A DNA stretch of 64,000 nucleotides from DASYQD01 sp963837455 (GCA_963837455.1 CAWINM010000007.1:1-64000); one strand, 5' to 3'; counted from the first letter of the stretch, positions 50,706-59,737 are shown. Numbers and translations are program-made. The notes: generated by a model not told the origin, from the letters alone.

Positions 50706-51392
50706 GTGAGCGAGGCGCAGGAACCCAGCTACTACGAGATCGCCCTGACCAACCGGCAGGTGCTGGTGGCGTTCGTCATCCTGCTCTGCTGCGTGCTGGC
50801 GGCCTTCTTTGCCGGCGTCTGGGTCGGCAGGGGCTCGCCGGCGGCGGCGGCCGACGCGCCGCAGCAGGCGGCGGCGCAGGCGACGCCCTCGGCCACCTCT
50901 CCCCAGGAGCTCGCCTTCTTCAACGACGGGGAAGGCGGCAGCAAGGCCGCCGAGGGCCGCCCCGACCTCGAGGAGATGGCGGCGAAGCCGCGCCGCGACA
51001 CCACGCTGGCGCAGGACCTCGGCGTCGACGCGGCGGCCGCCACTCCCGCTCCCGCCGCTCCGGCGTCCTCCGCGCCGGCAACGGCAAGCCCACAACCGAC
51101 CGCGCCGCCGGCGGCCTCCGCCGCGCCGCCTCCGGCGCCGGCCGCCAGCGCCGCGGCGGCGGCGCCGGCAGGGGCGCTCTTCATCCAGGTCTTTTCGTCG
51201 CGCGACGAGCTGCAGGCGAAGCGGCTGGAGACCCGCCTGCGCGCCGCCGGCTTCAAGGCCTTCCTGTCGCCGGCAGGGGTCATGTACCGGGTACGTATCG
51301 GTCCCTTCGCCGCCCGGCCCGATGCCGAGACGGTAGCGGCGCGGGCTCGCCGCGACTTCCGCCTCGACACCTGGATCACCGCCAGCCCGTGA
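50706..51392 (+). CDS. SPOR-domain membrane protein
   Basis: A 228-residue bitopic protein. Residues 1-17 are cytoplasmic (SEAQEPSYYEIALTNRQ), residues 18-40 form a membrane helix (VLVAFVILLCCVLAAFFAGVWVG), the middle is a low-complexity Ala/Pro linker, and the last 75 residues are a SPOR domain (GALFIQVFSSRDELQAKRLETRLRAAGFKAFLSPAG, VRIGPFAARPDAE). SPOR domains bind denuded peptidoglycan at division sites, so it likely acts in cell division or envelope maturation. The GTG start is supported by TGGAGGG 4 nt upstream. It lies between the slipin and lnt genes on one strand. Confidence 0.88.
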   Translation: MSEAQEPSYYEIALTNRQVLVAFVILLCCVLAAFFAGVWVGRGSPAAAADAPQQAAAQATPSATSPQELAFFNDGEGGSKAAEGRPDLEEMAAKPRRDTTLAQDLGVDAAAATPAPAAPASSAPATASPQPTAPPAASAAPPPAPAASAAAAAPAGALFIQVFSSRDELQAKRLETRLRAAGFKAFLSPAGVMYRVRIGPFAARPDAETVAARARRDFRLDTWITASP

Positions 51393-51434
51393 CCTCAGCG
51401 TGATCCCGGGCGCGCCGCGGCGGTCCCCCAGCGA

Positions 51435-53084
51435 ATGAGCCCCTCCGGCCGCGAGGAAGGACACCGCCCCGCCCCCCTCCCGGATCCGCCCGTCGAGGGC
51501 GGCGGCCAGGACGCGAGCAAGCCCGGTGCCGAGGCTCCCCCTGCTGGAGCCGTTACCGGGGAGGGCGGCGGGGCGGTCGCCGGCGCCACGACGGTGCGCC
51601 GCGGTCCAGCTCCGCTCCTGCTGTGGCTGCTCGTCGCCGCGCTCGGTGGCGGGCTGTGGGCCCTCCAGTTCGGTCGCCAGGGGCTGCTGCTGGCGCCCTG
51701 GGTGGCGCTGGTGCCGCTGTTGCTGCTGCTCGCGACGCCGCGTCCGGCGCTGCTCGCCTTCGTCCACGGCGTCGTCTTCTGGATCGCTTCGATGCCGTGG
51801 ATCGCCTCTACCTTGGAGGTCTACGGCCAGCTGCCGCGGTGGCTGTCCTGGCTGCTGCTGGTGTTGCTCGCCGCCTACCTCGGCCTCTTCTGGGCCGCCT
51901 TCGGCGGGCTCGGGGCTCGACTCTGGAGCCGCGGTGGCTGGCCGGCCCTGCTCGGGCTGCCGGCACTCTGGGTAGCGCTCGAGCTCCTGCGCGGCTGGCT
52001 GCTCTCGGGCTACCCCTGGAACCTCGCGGCCTACGCCTGGGTGGAGGTGCCCGGGGCGCTGCCGCTCGCCTCCTGGGTCGGTCCGTGGGGGGCCTCGTTC
52101 CTGCTCCTGCTCGCCAACGTCGGCGTGGCGCGCGCCGTCGCGAAGCGGCGCTGGCAGACCGGCGCCGTCGCCGTGCTCGTGCCCTTCGCGTTGCTGCCGC
52201 TGGCCGGCCGCTTCGCCCACGGCGAGCCACGGCCCGGGCCGCCGCAATCGGTCCGGCTGCTGCAACCGGACATCGGCAACCTGGTCAGCTACGACCCGGT
52301 GCGGGCGTTCCGCAACTACACCCGGGTGGTCGCCATGTCGCGGCAGGCCTGTGACGAGCCGGGAGCGCTGGTGATCTGGCCAGAGAGCGCCGGCTGGCCG
52401 TTCGAATACCCGGTCGACGCCAACTTCCGGCACGACCTGTGGCAGCTGGTCGACGACGGCTGTCCGCTGCTCTTCAACACCGCGTTCAGGCAGGGCGAGC
52501 AGTGGCGCAACGCCGCCTTTCTGCTCACCGCGGGCGGCGGCGAGCAGCGCGCCGACAAGCGGCACCTGGTGCCGTTTGGCGAGTACGTGCCGGCCAAGGC
52601 TCTCTTTCCGTTCCTCGGCCGCGTGGCGCGCAACGCCGGCGACTTCACGCCGGCGCACGGGGTGCGGCTGCTCGCCTGGGGGCGCGAGCGGCTGGCGGTG
52701 GCGATCTGCTTCGAGGTGATCTTCCCCGCCGAGGTCGCGGAAGCCGTGCGCCAGGGGGCAACGACTCTGGTGACGATCACCAACGATGCCTGGTATGGCG
52801 ACACCAGCGCTCCCTGGCAGCACTTTCGCGCCGTTCGCTTCCGCGCCGCCGAGGAGCGGCGGCCGCTGGTGCGAGCGGCGATCACCGGCATCTCGGCACT
52901 GGTGCGGGCCGACGGCTCGGTGGCGGCACGGCTCGACCCCTACGCCGAGGGGGTGCTGCGCGGCGTCCTGCGCGGCGGCGTCGGCCTCTCGCCCTACGCG
53001 CGTCGCCCCTGGCTGAGCCCGCTCCTGGCGTCGGCGCTGGCGCTCGCCGCCGTGGTCGCCAGCCGCCGCCGGCGCGCGCGCTGA
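51435..53084 (+). CDS. lnt: Apolipoprotein N-acyltransferase
   Basis: A 549-residue inner-membrane enzyme that adds the third acyl chain to lipoproteins, needed for sorting to the outer membrane. An N-terminal disordered extension (residues 1-55) precedes about seven membrane helices (LLLWLLVAALGGGLWALQFG onward, GYPWNLAAYAWVEVP). The C-terminal nitrilase-like domain has the Glu-Lys-Cys triad: Glu in VIWPESAGWPFEY, Lys in DKRHLVPFGEYVPAK and Cys in VAICFEVIFP, followed by TITNDAWYGDTSAPWQHF. This agrees with the lipoprotein signal peptides at 5207 and 40359. The extension is longer than in E. coli Lnt and no Shine-Dalgarno precedes the ATG, so the true start may be downstream. Confidence 0.93.
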   Translation: MSPSGREEGHRPAPLPDPPVEGGGQDASKPGAEAPPAGAVTGEGGGAVAGATTVRRGPAPLLLWLLVAALGGGLWALQFGRQGLLLAPWVALVPLLLLLATPRPALLAFVHGVVFWIASMPWIASTLEVYGQLPRWLSWLLLVLLAAYLGLFWAAFGGLGARLWSRGGWPALLGLPALWVALELLRGWLLSGYPWNLAAYAWVEVPGALPLASWVGPWGASFLLLLANVGVARAVAKRRWQTGAVAVLVPFALLPLAGRFAHGEPRPGPPQSVRLLQPDIGNLVSYDPVRAFRNYTRVVAMSRQACDEPGALVIWPESAGWPFEYPVDANFRHDLWQLVDDGCPLLFNTAFRQGEQWRNAAFLLTAGGGEQRADKRHLVPFGEYVPAKALFPFLGRVARNAGDFTPAHGVRLLAWGRERLAVAICFEVIFPAEVAEAVRQGATTLVTITNDAWYGDTSAPWQHFRAVRFRAAEERRPLVRAAITGISALVRADGSVAARLDPYAEGVLRGVLRGGVGLSPYARRPWLSPLLASALALAAVVASRRRRAR

Positions 53085-53182
53085 GCGGCGCGCGGAAGAA
53101 ACCGGTCGCCGCTCCCGTTGTGTCACCCTGAGCACCCGCGCGGTGGCTTTGCTAGATTTCGCGATCAAGGAGCCGACTTACC

Positions 53183-54305
53183 ATGATCTCTGCCGAGACT
53201 CGCCAGCGCCTCGACCAGCTCGCCTCCCAGCTGACCACCTTCCGGGGGTACCTTTGAGGAGGCCGACCTCGACGAGAAGCTGGCCGAGATCGATGCCTCC
53301 ATCCAGGCCTCGGGGTTCTGGGAGGACCCCGACCGCAGCAAGCCGGTGCTGCAGCGGCGCCGCCAGCTCGAGCGCCGCCAGCAAGCGCTGCGCCGGCTGC
53401 TGGCGGACGCCGAGGAGCTGTCGACCTGGAACGAGCTGCTCGCCGAGGGTGAGGACGGCGGCAGCGACCTCGAGACCTTTGCCGCCCGCGTCGAGCAGGA
53501 TCTCGACCAGCTCGAGCTGCAGCTGAAGCTGTCGGGCGAGCACGACGACAAGAACGCCCTGCTGCTCATCCACTCCGGCGCCGGCGGCACCGACTCGCAG
53601 GACTGGGCCGACATGTTGCTGCGCATGTACCTGCGCTGGGCGGAGAAGAACGGCTACGAGGTCGAGCTGCTCGACCGTCAGGACGGCGAGGAGGCGGGGA
53701 TCAAGAGCGCCACCCTGGCGGTGCGCGGCGAGTACGCCTACGGCTACCTCAAGAGCGAGATGGGCGTGCACCGGCTGGTGCGCATCTCCCCGTTCGACGC
53801 CAACGCCCGCCGGCAGACCTCGTTCGCGTCGGTGGACGTCTACCCCGAGATCGACGACGAGATCGAGATCGACATCGCGGAGAAGGACCTGCGCATCGAC
53901 ACCTTCCGCTCCTCGGGCGCCGGCGGCCAGCACGTCAACAAGACCGAGTCGGCGATGCGCATCACCCACCTCCCCACCGGCATCGTCGTCTCCTGCCAGA
54001 ACGAGCGCAGCCAGCACAAGAACCGCTCGACGGCGATGAAGGTGCTCCGGGCGCGCCTCTACGACCTCGAGCTGCGCAAGCGCGAGGAGGAGAACGCCAA
54101 GCGGGAAGGGGAGAAGAAGGAGATCGCCTGGGGCAGCCAGATCCGCAGCTACGTGCTCCACCCCTACCGCATGGTCAAGGACCACCGCACCGGCGTCGAG
54201 GTCGGCGACGCCGACCGCGTTCTCGACGGCGACCTGGCACCGTTCATCGAGGGCTACCTGCGCGGCGAGATGGACAAGGCGGGCGCGCGCGACGCCGTGG
54301 TGTGA
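53183..54305 (+). CDS. prfB: Peptide chain release factor 2, with programmed +1 frameshift
   Basis: RF2 recognises UGA and UAA stop codons. The gene starts at an ATG with AAGGAG upstream, runs 24 codons, meets an in-frame UGA at 53255-53257 and continues in the +1 frame from 53256. The full product is 373 aa, normal for RF2. The stop-reading tripeptide SPF is in RISPFDAN and the catalytic GGQ is in GAGGQHVNKTESAMR. RF2's presence confirms UGA is a stop codon in this organism, which matters for the two selenocysteine candidates: UGA is not generally reassigned. Downstream of lnt on the same strand. Confidence 0.96.
53241..53258 (+). promoter_or_regulatory. Autoregulatory +1 frameshift site of prfB
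   Basis: The site reads CGGGGGTACCTTTGA: a GGGGGT Shine-Dalgarno-like stimulator, a spacer, the slippery CUU codon and UGA. It matches the classic RF2 element (AGGGGGTATCTTTGA in E. coli). When RF2 is low, UGA is decoded slowly and the ribosome slips forward one base. Confidence 0.95.
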
Positions 54306-54478
54306 CCTCGCGCGCCAGGACCCTGACGATTCCGTGACGTTAGCCTGACCGAGGACTGACCCACCGCGGCGCCCTGTCGGGGGACACTATCGAGGGCCGC
54401 CTGGCTAGCGGCAATCCACAGCAGTCTCGTCACTTGCGGCCGCCCAACCGGCGCGGCCGCGGACCACAGGAAGACTCC

Positions 54479-55573
54479 ATGACCGTAGAGCCCGCGATTC
54501 CCGATACTCGGCCCGCGCTCGCCTCGCGACCACCGTCGGCCACCAGCGCAGCGCGGTGGAACGAGATCCTCGCCCCCTACAAGTCGCCCCATCTCGGCAA
54601 GGCGATCTTCCAGCTGGTCACCACCGCGACGCTCTTCCTGCTCGGCTGGTACCTGATGCTGCGCAGCCTCGAGGTGGGCTACTGGCTCACCTGTCTGCTC
54701 GCGTTTCCGGTCGCCGGCCTGCTGACCCGCCTGTTCATCATCCAGCACGATTGCGGGCACGGCTCGTTCTTCCGCTCGCCGCCGGCCAATCACGTCGTCG
54801 GCTTCGTCCTCGGCGTGGTGACGCTCACTCCCTACATGTACTGGCGGCGCACCCACGCCATCCACCACGCCACCTCCGGCGACCTCGATCGCCGCGAGCT
54901 GGGGGACATCCGAACGGTCACCGTTGCCGAGTACCTCGCGATGCCGCCGTCCGGCAGGCTCGGTTATCGGCTCTACCGCAGCATGTTCGTCTTGCTGGTG
55001 CTGGGGCCGCTCTATCAGTTCCTGATCAAGCACCGCTTGCCATGGGACGCGCCCCGCGAGTGGAAGCGCGAGTGGGCGAGCGTGCTATGGACGAACGTCG
55101 CTCTCGCGCTGGTGGTCGCCGCCCTGGGGCTGACCATCGGCATCGGCTCCTTCCTCGCCGTGCACCTGCTGGTCTTGGTGGTGAGCGGTGCCCTGGGCGT
55201 CTGGCTGTTCTACGTCCAGCACCAGTTCGAGGACACCTACTGGGAGCTGCACCCGGAGTGGCAATTCCACCGCGCCGGCATCGAGGGCAGCTCCTTTCTC
55301 GACATGCCGCGGGTGCTGCACTGGTTCACCGGCAACATCGGCTACCACCACATCCACCACCTGTCGAGCCGCATCCCCAACTACCGCCTCCGCCGCTGCA
55401 TGGAGGAGAACCCGGAGCTGAACCACGTGACGCGGCTGACCGTGCGAGGGACGTTGCGCTGCGCCCGCCTCAAGCTGTGGGACCAGGCGAGCCGTCGTCT
55501 CATTAGCTTCGGCGAGCTGCGGGTGCTGAGGATGCGCGGTCCCAGCTCCGGGCCGGCCGAACAGGCCGCCTAG
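54479..55573 (+). CDS. Fatty acid desaturase (membrane di-iron, FADS type)
   Basis: A 364-residue integral membrane enzyme that inserts a double bond into acyl chains using O2. The three histidine boxes are present: HDCGH (residues 90-94, IIQHDCGHGSFF), HAIHH (about 127-131, WRRTHAIHHATSGDLDRR) and HHIHH (about 296, GNIGYHHIHHLSSRIPNYRL). Membrane helices flank them (LFLLGWYLMLRSL, FLAVHLLVLVVSGALGVWLF). The layout is that of delta-6/omega-3-like bacterial FADS proteins. Start ATG 54479 has CAGGAAG upstream. A perfect 9-bp hairpin 46 nt after the stop may help terminate transcription. Confidence 0.9.
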   Translation: MTVEPAIPDTRPALASRPPSATSAARWNEILAPYKSPHLGKAIFQLVTTATLFLLGWYLMLRSLEVGYWLTCLLAFPVAGLLTRLFIIQHDCGHGSFFRSPPANHVVGFVLGVVTLTPYMYWRRTHAIHHATSGDLDRRELGDIRTVTVAEYLAMPPSGRLGYRLYRSMFVLLVLGPLYQFLIKHRLPWDAPREWKREWASVLWTNVALALVVAALGLTIGIGSFLAVHLLVLVVSGALGVWLFYVQHQFEDTYWELHPEWQFHRAGIEGSSFLDMPRVLHWFTGNIGYHHIHHLSSRIPNYRLRRCMEENPELNHVTRLTVRGTLRCARLKLWDQASRRLISFGELRVLRMRGPSSGPAEQAA

Positions 55574-56084
55574 CCTGCCGTGGTGAGCGCCGACGTGAGC
55601 CCGTCGCGCCGCTCGAGCCGCCGCTGAGGCTCAGCGGCGAGCACGCCCCCGACAGGGCGCCGCCGGTCGGCCCGTAGCACCGCGGTCGGCGGTACCCCAG
55701 CCGGCCCATCGCGGCCGACCCGGGGCAGGCGGACGGCCGGCGGCGGCGCGTGCGCCGGAATGGAGGCGAGGACCAGCGGGTCGCGCCCTCTCCCCTCGCC
55801 GGGGCGAGAGGGGCCCCGAGCCAAACCTGCACACCGCTCCCGCAGTACCTTCAACGCTTACCTCCTTTCGGCAGGCAAGGCAAAGGCGGGGCAGCCCCTA
55901 TCTCGACGATTCTGCTCTTCGTGCTCGCAGCACAATATGGGGTGCCGGGGAGCCGCCGGGTTCAAACTGCTAGTCGGGCTCTCGACGCCAAGCCAGCACG
56001 ACCTCGCCGCCCACCTGCTCACACCTATTTTCATCCCATTGGGTGCCTCCGAAGGAGGCATGGGGAACTGCTAGGCTCGCCACC
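55574..56084 (+). other. Long intergenic region with palindromes and a lower-GC islet
   Basis: No convincing gene. It holds the 55619-55639 hairpin, a REP-like palindrome near 55788-55817 (CTCGC against GCGAG, extended by C-runs and G-runs) and, from about 55860 to 56060, a segment with visibly more A+T than the flanks. That segment begins with CCTCCTTTCGGCAGGC and ends with the inverted counterpart GCCTCCGAAGGAGGC, so it may be a small mobile element or a structured RNA. A TAGGCT hexamer (56072-56077) near the end is a likely -10 for the glycosyltransferase. Confidence 0.5.
55619..55639 (+). terminator. Hairpin downstream of the desaturase gene
   Basis: CGCCGCTGA, loop GGC, TCAGCGGCG: nine perfect base pairs, 46 nt after the desaturase stop. 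No U-run follows, so it may be a barrier or mRNA-end protector rather than a classic intrinsic terminator. Confidence 0.4.
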
Positions 56085-57671
56085 GTGCTGCGACTGGACT
56101 ACGTCTCGCCGCTGCCCCCCGCGCGCACCGGCATCGCCGACTACAGCGCCGATCTCCTGCCGCACCTGGCGCCGCGCTGCGAGCTGCGGCTGGTGGCACT
56201 TCCCGGGCACCCGGTAGCGCCCGAGCTCGCCGCGTGCTGGCCGACGGTGGGGCCGAGCGCGCTCGGCGGCGAGCGCCTGCCGCTCTACCAGATGGGCAAC
56301 AACGAGCTGCACCGCCCGGTGTGGGAGGCGGCACGTCGGGTTCCCGGTGTGCTGGTGCTGCACGATCTCGTGCTGCACCACTTCCTGGTGGGTCGCACGC
56401 TTGGCGAAGGAGACTTCGCCGGCTACCGCCAGCAGCTGGCGAGTGACCACGGGTGGGTGGGTGAGCTCGCGGCGGCACCGGCGCGCTGGGGCTTCGTCGA
56501 CACCGTGGTGCAGTTCGCGCTGCCGGCGCGTCGCGGCCTGCTGCGCGCCCAGCGCGGCGTGCTGGTGCACGGGGAGTGGGCAGCGGAGGAGCTGCGCGGC
56601 GAGGACCCGGACCTGCGCGTGCGGCGGGTGCCGATGGCGGTGCCACTGCCGCCGCCCGCCGATGCCGCCCATGGCGCGGCGCTACGGCGGCGCCTCGGCA
56701 TTCCGGAGGGGGCGCCGGTGCTCGGTTCCTTCGGCTTCCAGACGCCGATGAAGCGCACCCGCGTCGCGCTGCGTGCGCTGGCGCGACCGGAGCTCGCCGG
56801 CACCCACTTGCTGGTGGCCGGCGAGGTATCGCCGCACGTCGACCTCGTCGGGCTGGCGCGAGAGCTCGGGGTGGCGGCGCGCGTCCACCTGCTCGGCTAC
56901 GTCGCCTTCGGCGAGCTCGAGGCGGCGATCGCGGCGAGCGACCTCTGCCTCAACCTCCGCTACCCGACCGCCGGGGAGACCTCGGCCTCGCTGCTGCGCA
57001 TCCTCGCCGTGGGGCGACCGACGGTGGTCGAGGCGTACGCGCAGTTCCGCGACCTGCCCGACGCGGCGGTGGTCAAGGTGCCGCTGGCGGTCGGCGAGGA
57101 TCCGGGCGACGAGGCAGCGGCGCTGGCGGTGCGTCTCGCCGCGCTGCTCGCTGCCCCCGCGGCGCTGGCGCGCCTGGGGGAGGCGGCCCGGGCGCACGTG
57201 GCGCACGAGCACGACCCCGACCGTGCCGCCGCCGCCGTGGTGGCGGCTTGCGAGGATCTGGCGGCGGCACCACCGCCGGGCCCAGGGGCGCCGCGCGAGG
57301 TGCCCCCCCGGGCGCCGTTCTGGGCGCCGCTCGCCGCCGAGCTGACGGTGGAGCCGCTGGCGGGCTGGCGTGCGGGGGAGCGGCGGCGCCTGCGCGTACG
57401 GCTCCATAACCCGGGACCGGCGCGCTGGCTCGCCGCTCGTCGCGGCCTGGGCGGCACGGTGCTGCGCGTCGAGCTGCGGGGGGAGGGTGGGGTGGTCGAG
57501 AGCCTGCCCTGGATCGAGATGCCGCGCGACCTCGACGGCGGCGACGCGTACACCTTCGAGCTGTCGTTGCGACGCCCACCGGGTGAGGTGACGCTGGCGT
57601 TGCGCCCGTGTCTGCTCGAGCTCGGCGATGCCTGGATGTTCGGGGGCCCGCGTTTCGAGGCGCCGGTGTGA
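56085..57671 (+). CDS. Glycosyltransferase family 4-like protein with C-terminal beta domain
   Basis: A 528-residue protein. It begins RLDYVSPLPPARTGIADYSADLLPHLA, a GT-B N-terminal pattern common in group 1 glycosyltransferases, and continues with VLVLHDLVLHHFLVGR. The GT4 nucleotide-sugar motif region follows (VLGSFGFQTPMKRTRVALRALA, DLCLNLRYPTAGETSASLLRILAVGRPTVV), where the E of GETS replaces the usual E of the EPFG/ExxxE motif. The last 110 residues (LTVEPLAGWRAGERRRLRVRLHNPGPARW) form a beta-sandwich with no catalytic role evident. It probably transfers a sugar to an envelope polymer. Start is a GTG 7 nt after a TAGGCT hexamer, without a Shine-Dalgarno. Confidence 0.83.
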   Translation: MLRLDYVSPLPPARTGIADYSADLLPHLAPRCELRLVALPGHPVAPELAACWPTVGPSALGGERLPLYQMGNNELHRPVWEAARRVPGVLVLHDLVLHHFLVGRTLGEGDFAGYRQQLASDHGWVGELAAAPARWGFVDTVVQFALPARRGLLRAQRGVLVHGEWAAEELRGEDPDLRVRRVPMAVPLPPPADAAHGAALRRRLGIPEGAPVLGSFGFQTPMKRTRVALRALARPELAGTHLLVAGEVSPHVDLVGLARELGVAARVHLLGYVAFGELEAAIAASDLCLNLRYPTAGETSASLLRILAVGRPTVVEAYAQFRDLPDAAVVKVPLAVGEDPGDEAAALAVRLAALLAAPAALARLGEAARAHVAHEHDPDRAAAAVVAACEDLAAAPPPGPGAPREVPPRAPFWAPLAAELTVEPLAGWRAGERRRLRVRLHNPGPARWLAARRGLGGTVLRVELRGEGGVVESLPWIEMPRDLDGGDAYTFELSLRRPPGEVTLALRPCLLELGDAWMFGGPRFEAPV

Positions 57672-57711
57672 GGGGCTACGTGGCTCCAGCGGTGGCAGGG
57701 GGGCGAGGGTG

Positions 57712-59427
57712 ATGGGCGAGCACGGCGCGGCGACGCTCCCTCCCGCACCGGCGGCCGCGCCGCGCCTGCCGCGGGCGCCGCTGTTGGCGCTGGCGCTCGG
57801 GCTGGCGCTCCTCCTCGGGCTCGCCACGGTGCCGCAACCGCGGCTCGACGGCGAGGGTGCCGGCGCGCTGCTGCTCGCCCGCAGCCTGGCGAACGACGGC
57901 GACCGCCTCTGGGAGGTCGCCGACCGCGCACGGGCCGAGGGGCTGGTAGACAGCGGCCAGGTCGCCCGCGAAGCCGTCCTCGGCGCGGAGGACTATGGCA
58001 AGGCGTTTTCGGCGCCGCTCGCCTACGGCCTGTTCCTCGCTCCCTGGGCGGCGCTCGCCGGCGCGCGCGGGGCGCTGCTCGCGCAAGGCCTGCTGCTCGC
58101 CCTCGCCACCCTGTTCGCGGCCGCGACGCTGGCCCGCCGCAGCGGGCCGAGAGCCGCCTGGCTCCCCCTGCTGCTACTCTTTGCCAGCAGCAGCGGCGCC
58201 TACGCGCTCCGTCTCTGGCCGGAGGCCACCCTCGCTTCCGCCCTGCTCCTCGCCTTCGCGCTCGCCCGTGCAGCGCATCCGCCGCTGCCGGTCGAGATCG
58301 CCGCCGGCGACCTGCCCGACCTCTACCCGCTTCCTCCGGAGGAGCGCGCGACGCCAGGCGGTCGCTACGTGCCGCGCTGGCTGCTGGTGGGGGGCCTGCT
58401 GGGCGCCGTGGGGAGCGCGGCCCCGTGGACGTTGCCGCTGCTCTGGCCGGCGTGCGCGACGGTGCCGGCGCCGCGCCGGCGCGCCGGCGTGACGCTGGTC
58501 CTGCTGGCGGCCGCGACGGTTCTCCTGGCGCTCGCCTTGACGGGGGCGGCCACCGCCGGCACGCCCCCCTCGCCACGCTCGCTGCTCGACGCGATCGGCC
58601 CGACGGGCCCGGCGACGCTCCACCCGCGGGTGCTCGGCTGGGACCTCCTCCACGTGCTGGCCGGGCGCCACCTGGGGTTGCTCTTCTACTTCGCGCCGCT
58701 CTTGCTGCTCGCCTCGCTCTCTCTGCGCGGCGAGGGACGCGGCGCGCTGTGGGGCGGCGCCGCGCTGGCGCTGCTGCTGCTTCTCCTATGGCGCCCCTTC
58801 GACCTCTCGGGCGCTCCCCTCGCCATCGGCCTGCGGCCGCTGGTGCCGCTCGCCGCCGCGCTCACCATGGCGGTGGCGCGGCCGCCGCGACGCCTCGCCC
58901 TGCTGCTCGTCTGCGTCTGGGCGGCGGGGTGGCTGTGGCCGCTCTGGCGGGCGCCGCGGCAGCCGTTCGGCGACGCCGCCGAGGCGCGCTTCACGGCCCC
59001 CTACCTGGCTCCCTGGGCACCGCTCGAGACCACCCAGACGTCGCTGCGCTTCGGCTCGAGCATGCCGTTCGGCGGTGCCGGCGGCCGTCTCACCGTGCTC
59101 GGGGGCGAGGTGCTGGCCGGCGGCCACGTGGTCGCGGTGCCCGCCGGCAGCTGGGTCGAGCTGCTCGCGGGCATGCCCGACGCCCTGCCCGGCCTCTGGG
59201 TGGAGGGTGGAGAGCAGGCCGGCAACGACCTGCTGGTGCGTGGCGGCGAGGTGAGCGAGACGGTCCTCCGTCCCGACGGCGGCATCGCCTTCCTGGTGCG
59301 GCCCAAGCGGGTCTACGCGCACCACGCGATGCCCGGCAGCAGCCACACCTGGAGCTTCTACCATCTCTCCGTGCGGCTGCCGGGACCGGCCGGCCGCCCC
59401 TTCACCGTTCGCATCCGCCCGGGCTGA
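57712..59427 (+). CDS. Polytopic membrane protein, possible glycosyltransferase-C-like
   Basis: A 571-residue integral membrane protein with about ten hydrophobic helices between residues 25 and 430 (LLALALGLALLLGLATVP, LLALATLFAAATLA, WLLVGGLLGAVGSAAPWTLPLLW, GLLFYFAPLLLLASLSL), then a soluble C-terminal domain of about 130 residues (TSLRFGSSMPFGGAGGRLTVLGGEVLAGG). The layout, including an early Asp in QPRLDGEGAGALLLARSL, resembles GT-C/PMT-type or dolichyl-phosphate mannosyltransferase-like proteins, but no signature is strong enough to assign it. It follows the glycosyltransferase by 40 nt, so the two probably work together. The TGA stop lies inside the target-site duplication of the MITE-like element. 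Confidence 0.65.
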   Translation: MGEHGAATLPPAPAAAPRLPRAPLLALALGLALLLGLATVPQPRLDGEGAGALLLARSLANDGDRLWEVADRARAEGLVDSGQVAREAVLGAEDYGKAFSAPLAYGLFLAPWAALAGARGALLAQGLLLALATLFAAATLARRSGPRAAWLPLLLLFASSSGAYALRLWPEATLASALLLAFALARAAHPPLPVEIAAGDLPDLYPLPPEERATPGGRYVPRWLLVGGLLGAVGSAAPWTLPLLWPACATVPAPRRRAGVTLVLLAAATVLLALALTGAATAGTPPSPRSLLDAIGPTGPATLHPRVLGWDLLHVLAGRHLGLLFYFAPLLLLASLSLRGEGRGALWGGAALALLLLLLWRPFDLSGAPLAIGLRPLVPLAAALTMAVARPPRRLALLLVCVWAAGWLWPLWRAPRQPFGDAAEARFTAPYLAPWAPLETTQTSLRFGSSMPFGGAGGRLTVLGGEVLAGGHVVAVPAGSWVELLAGMPDALPGLWVEGGEQAGNDLLVRGGEVSETVLRPDGGIAFLVRPKRVYAHHAMPGSSHTWSFYHLSVRLPGPAGRPFTVRIRPG

Positions 59428-59428
59428 G

Positions 59429-59702
59429 AGCCTGTGAATCAATCTGCAAGGGGTCGCGCACCAGGGGCTTGGGGCCCGAGCGGTAGGCGCGAGGAGGAGT
59501 CGATGCCTTGCCCATCGGCGACGACGAGCAACGACGCGATCGGGCCCCAATCCCCTGGTGCCCTTCGGGTTGGGGGTGGCTTGGGGCCGTCTGCGGCGTT
59601 GCGCTCCCTGCGCCGTAGGACAAGGCTACGGCTCGGTCGCGCGCCTTGCATCCGGCCCCAAGGCACCCCCAACGCGACCCCTTGCAGATTGATTCACAGG
59701 CT
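59429..59702. mobile_element. MITE-like element with 30-bp perfect terminal inverted repeats and 5-bp target duplication
   Basis: A 274-bp non-coding element. Its ends are 30-bp perfect inverted repeats (starting AGCCTGTGAATCAATCTG at 59429-59458; counterpart 59673-59702), and it is flanked by CTGAG at 59424-59428 and 59703-59707, a probable 5-bp target-site duplication. The interior is two adjacent palindromes: 59459-59478 pairs with 59541-59560 (19 of 20) and 59569-59589 pairs with 59653-59673 (20 of 21). No transposase is encoded, so it would be moved in trans. The left duplication contains the TGA stop of the upstream gene, which was therefore preserved. Confidence 0.85.
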
Positions 59703-59737
59703 CTGAGTCGACCCCGGCACCGCGCACGAGCCCGCCG

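Noticed and set aside
55920..56000. Possible tRNA-Sec (selC) around GGGTTCAAACTG, tempting because the window has selenoprotein candidates
   Set aside because: The TTCAAA resembles a UCA anticodon loop, but the flanking bases pair only for two or three positions, no GTTC T-arm or 8-bp acceptor stem exists on either strand, and no CCA follows.
55858..56061. 67-codon minus-strand ORF in the intergenic islet
   Set aside because: No Shine-Dalgarno or recognisable family; it falls in the palindromic islet, and Cys-rich low-quality sequence is expected from non-coding DNA here.
56034..56065. Intrinsic terminator in the bulged hairpin before the glycosyltransferase
   Set aside because: No T-run follows on either strand, and it lies directly upstream of the likely -10 of the next gene.
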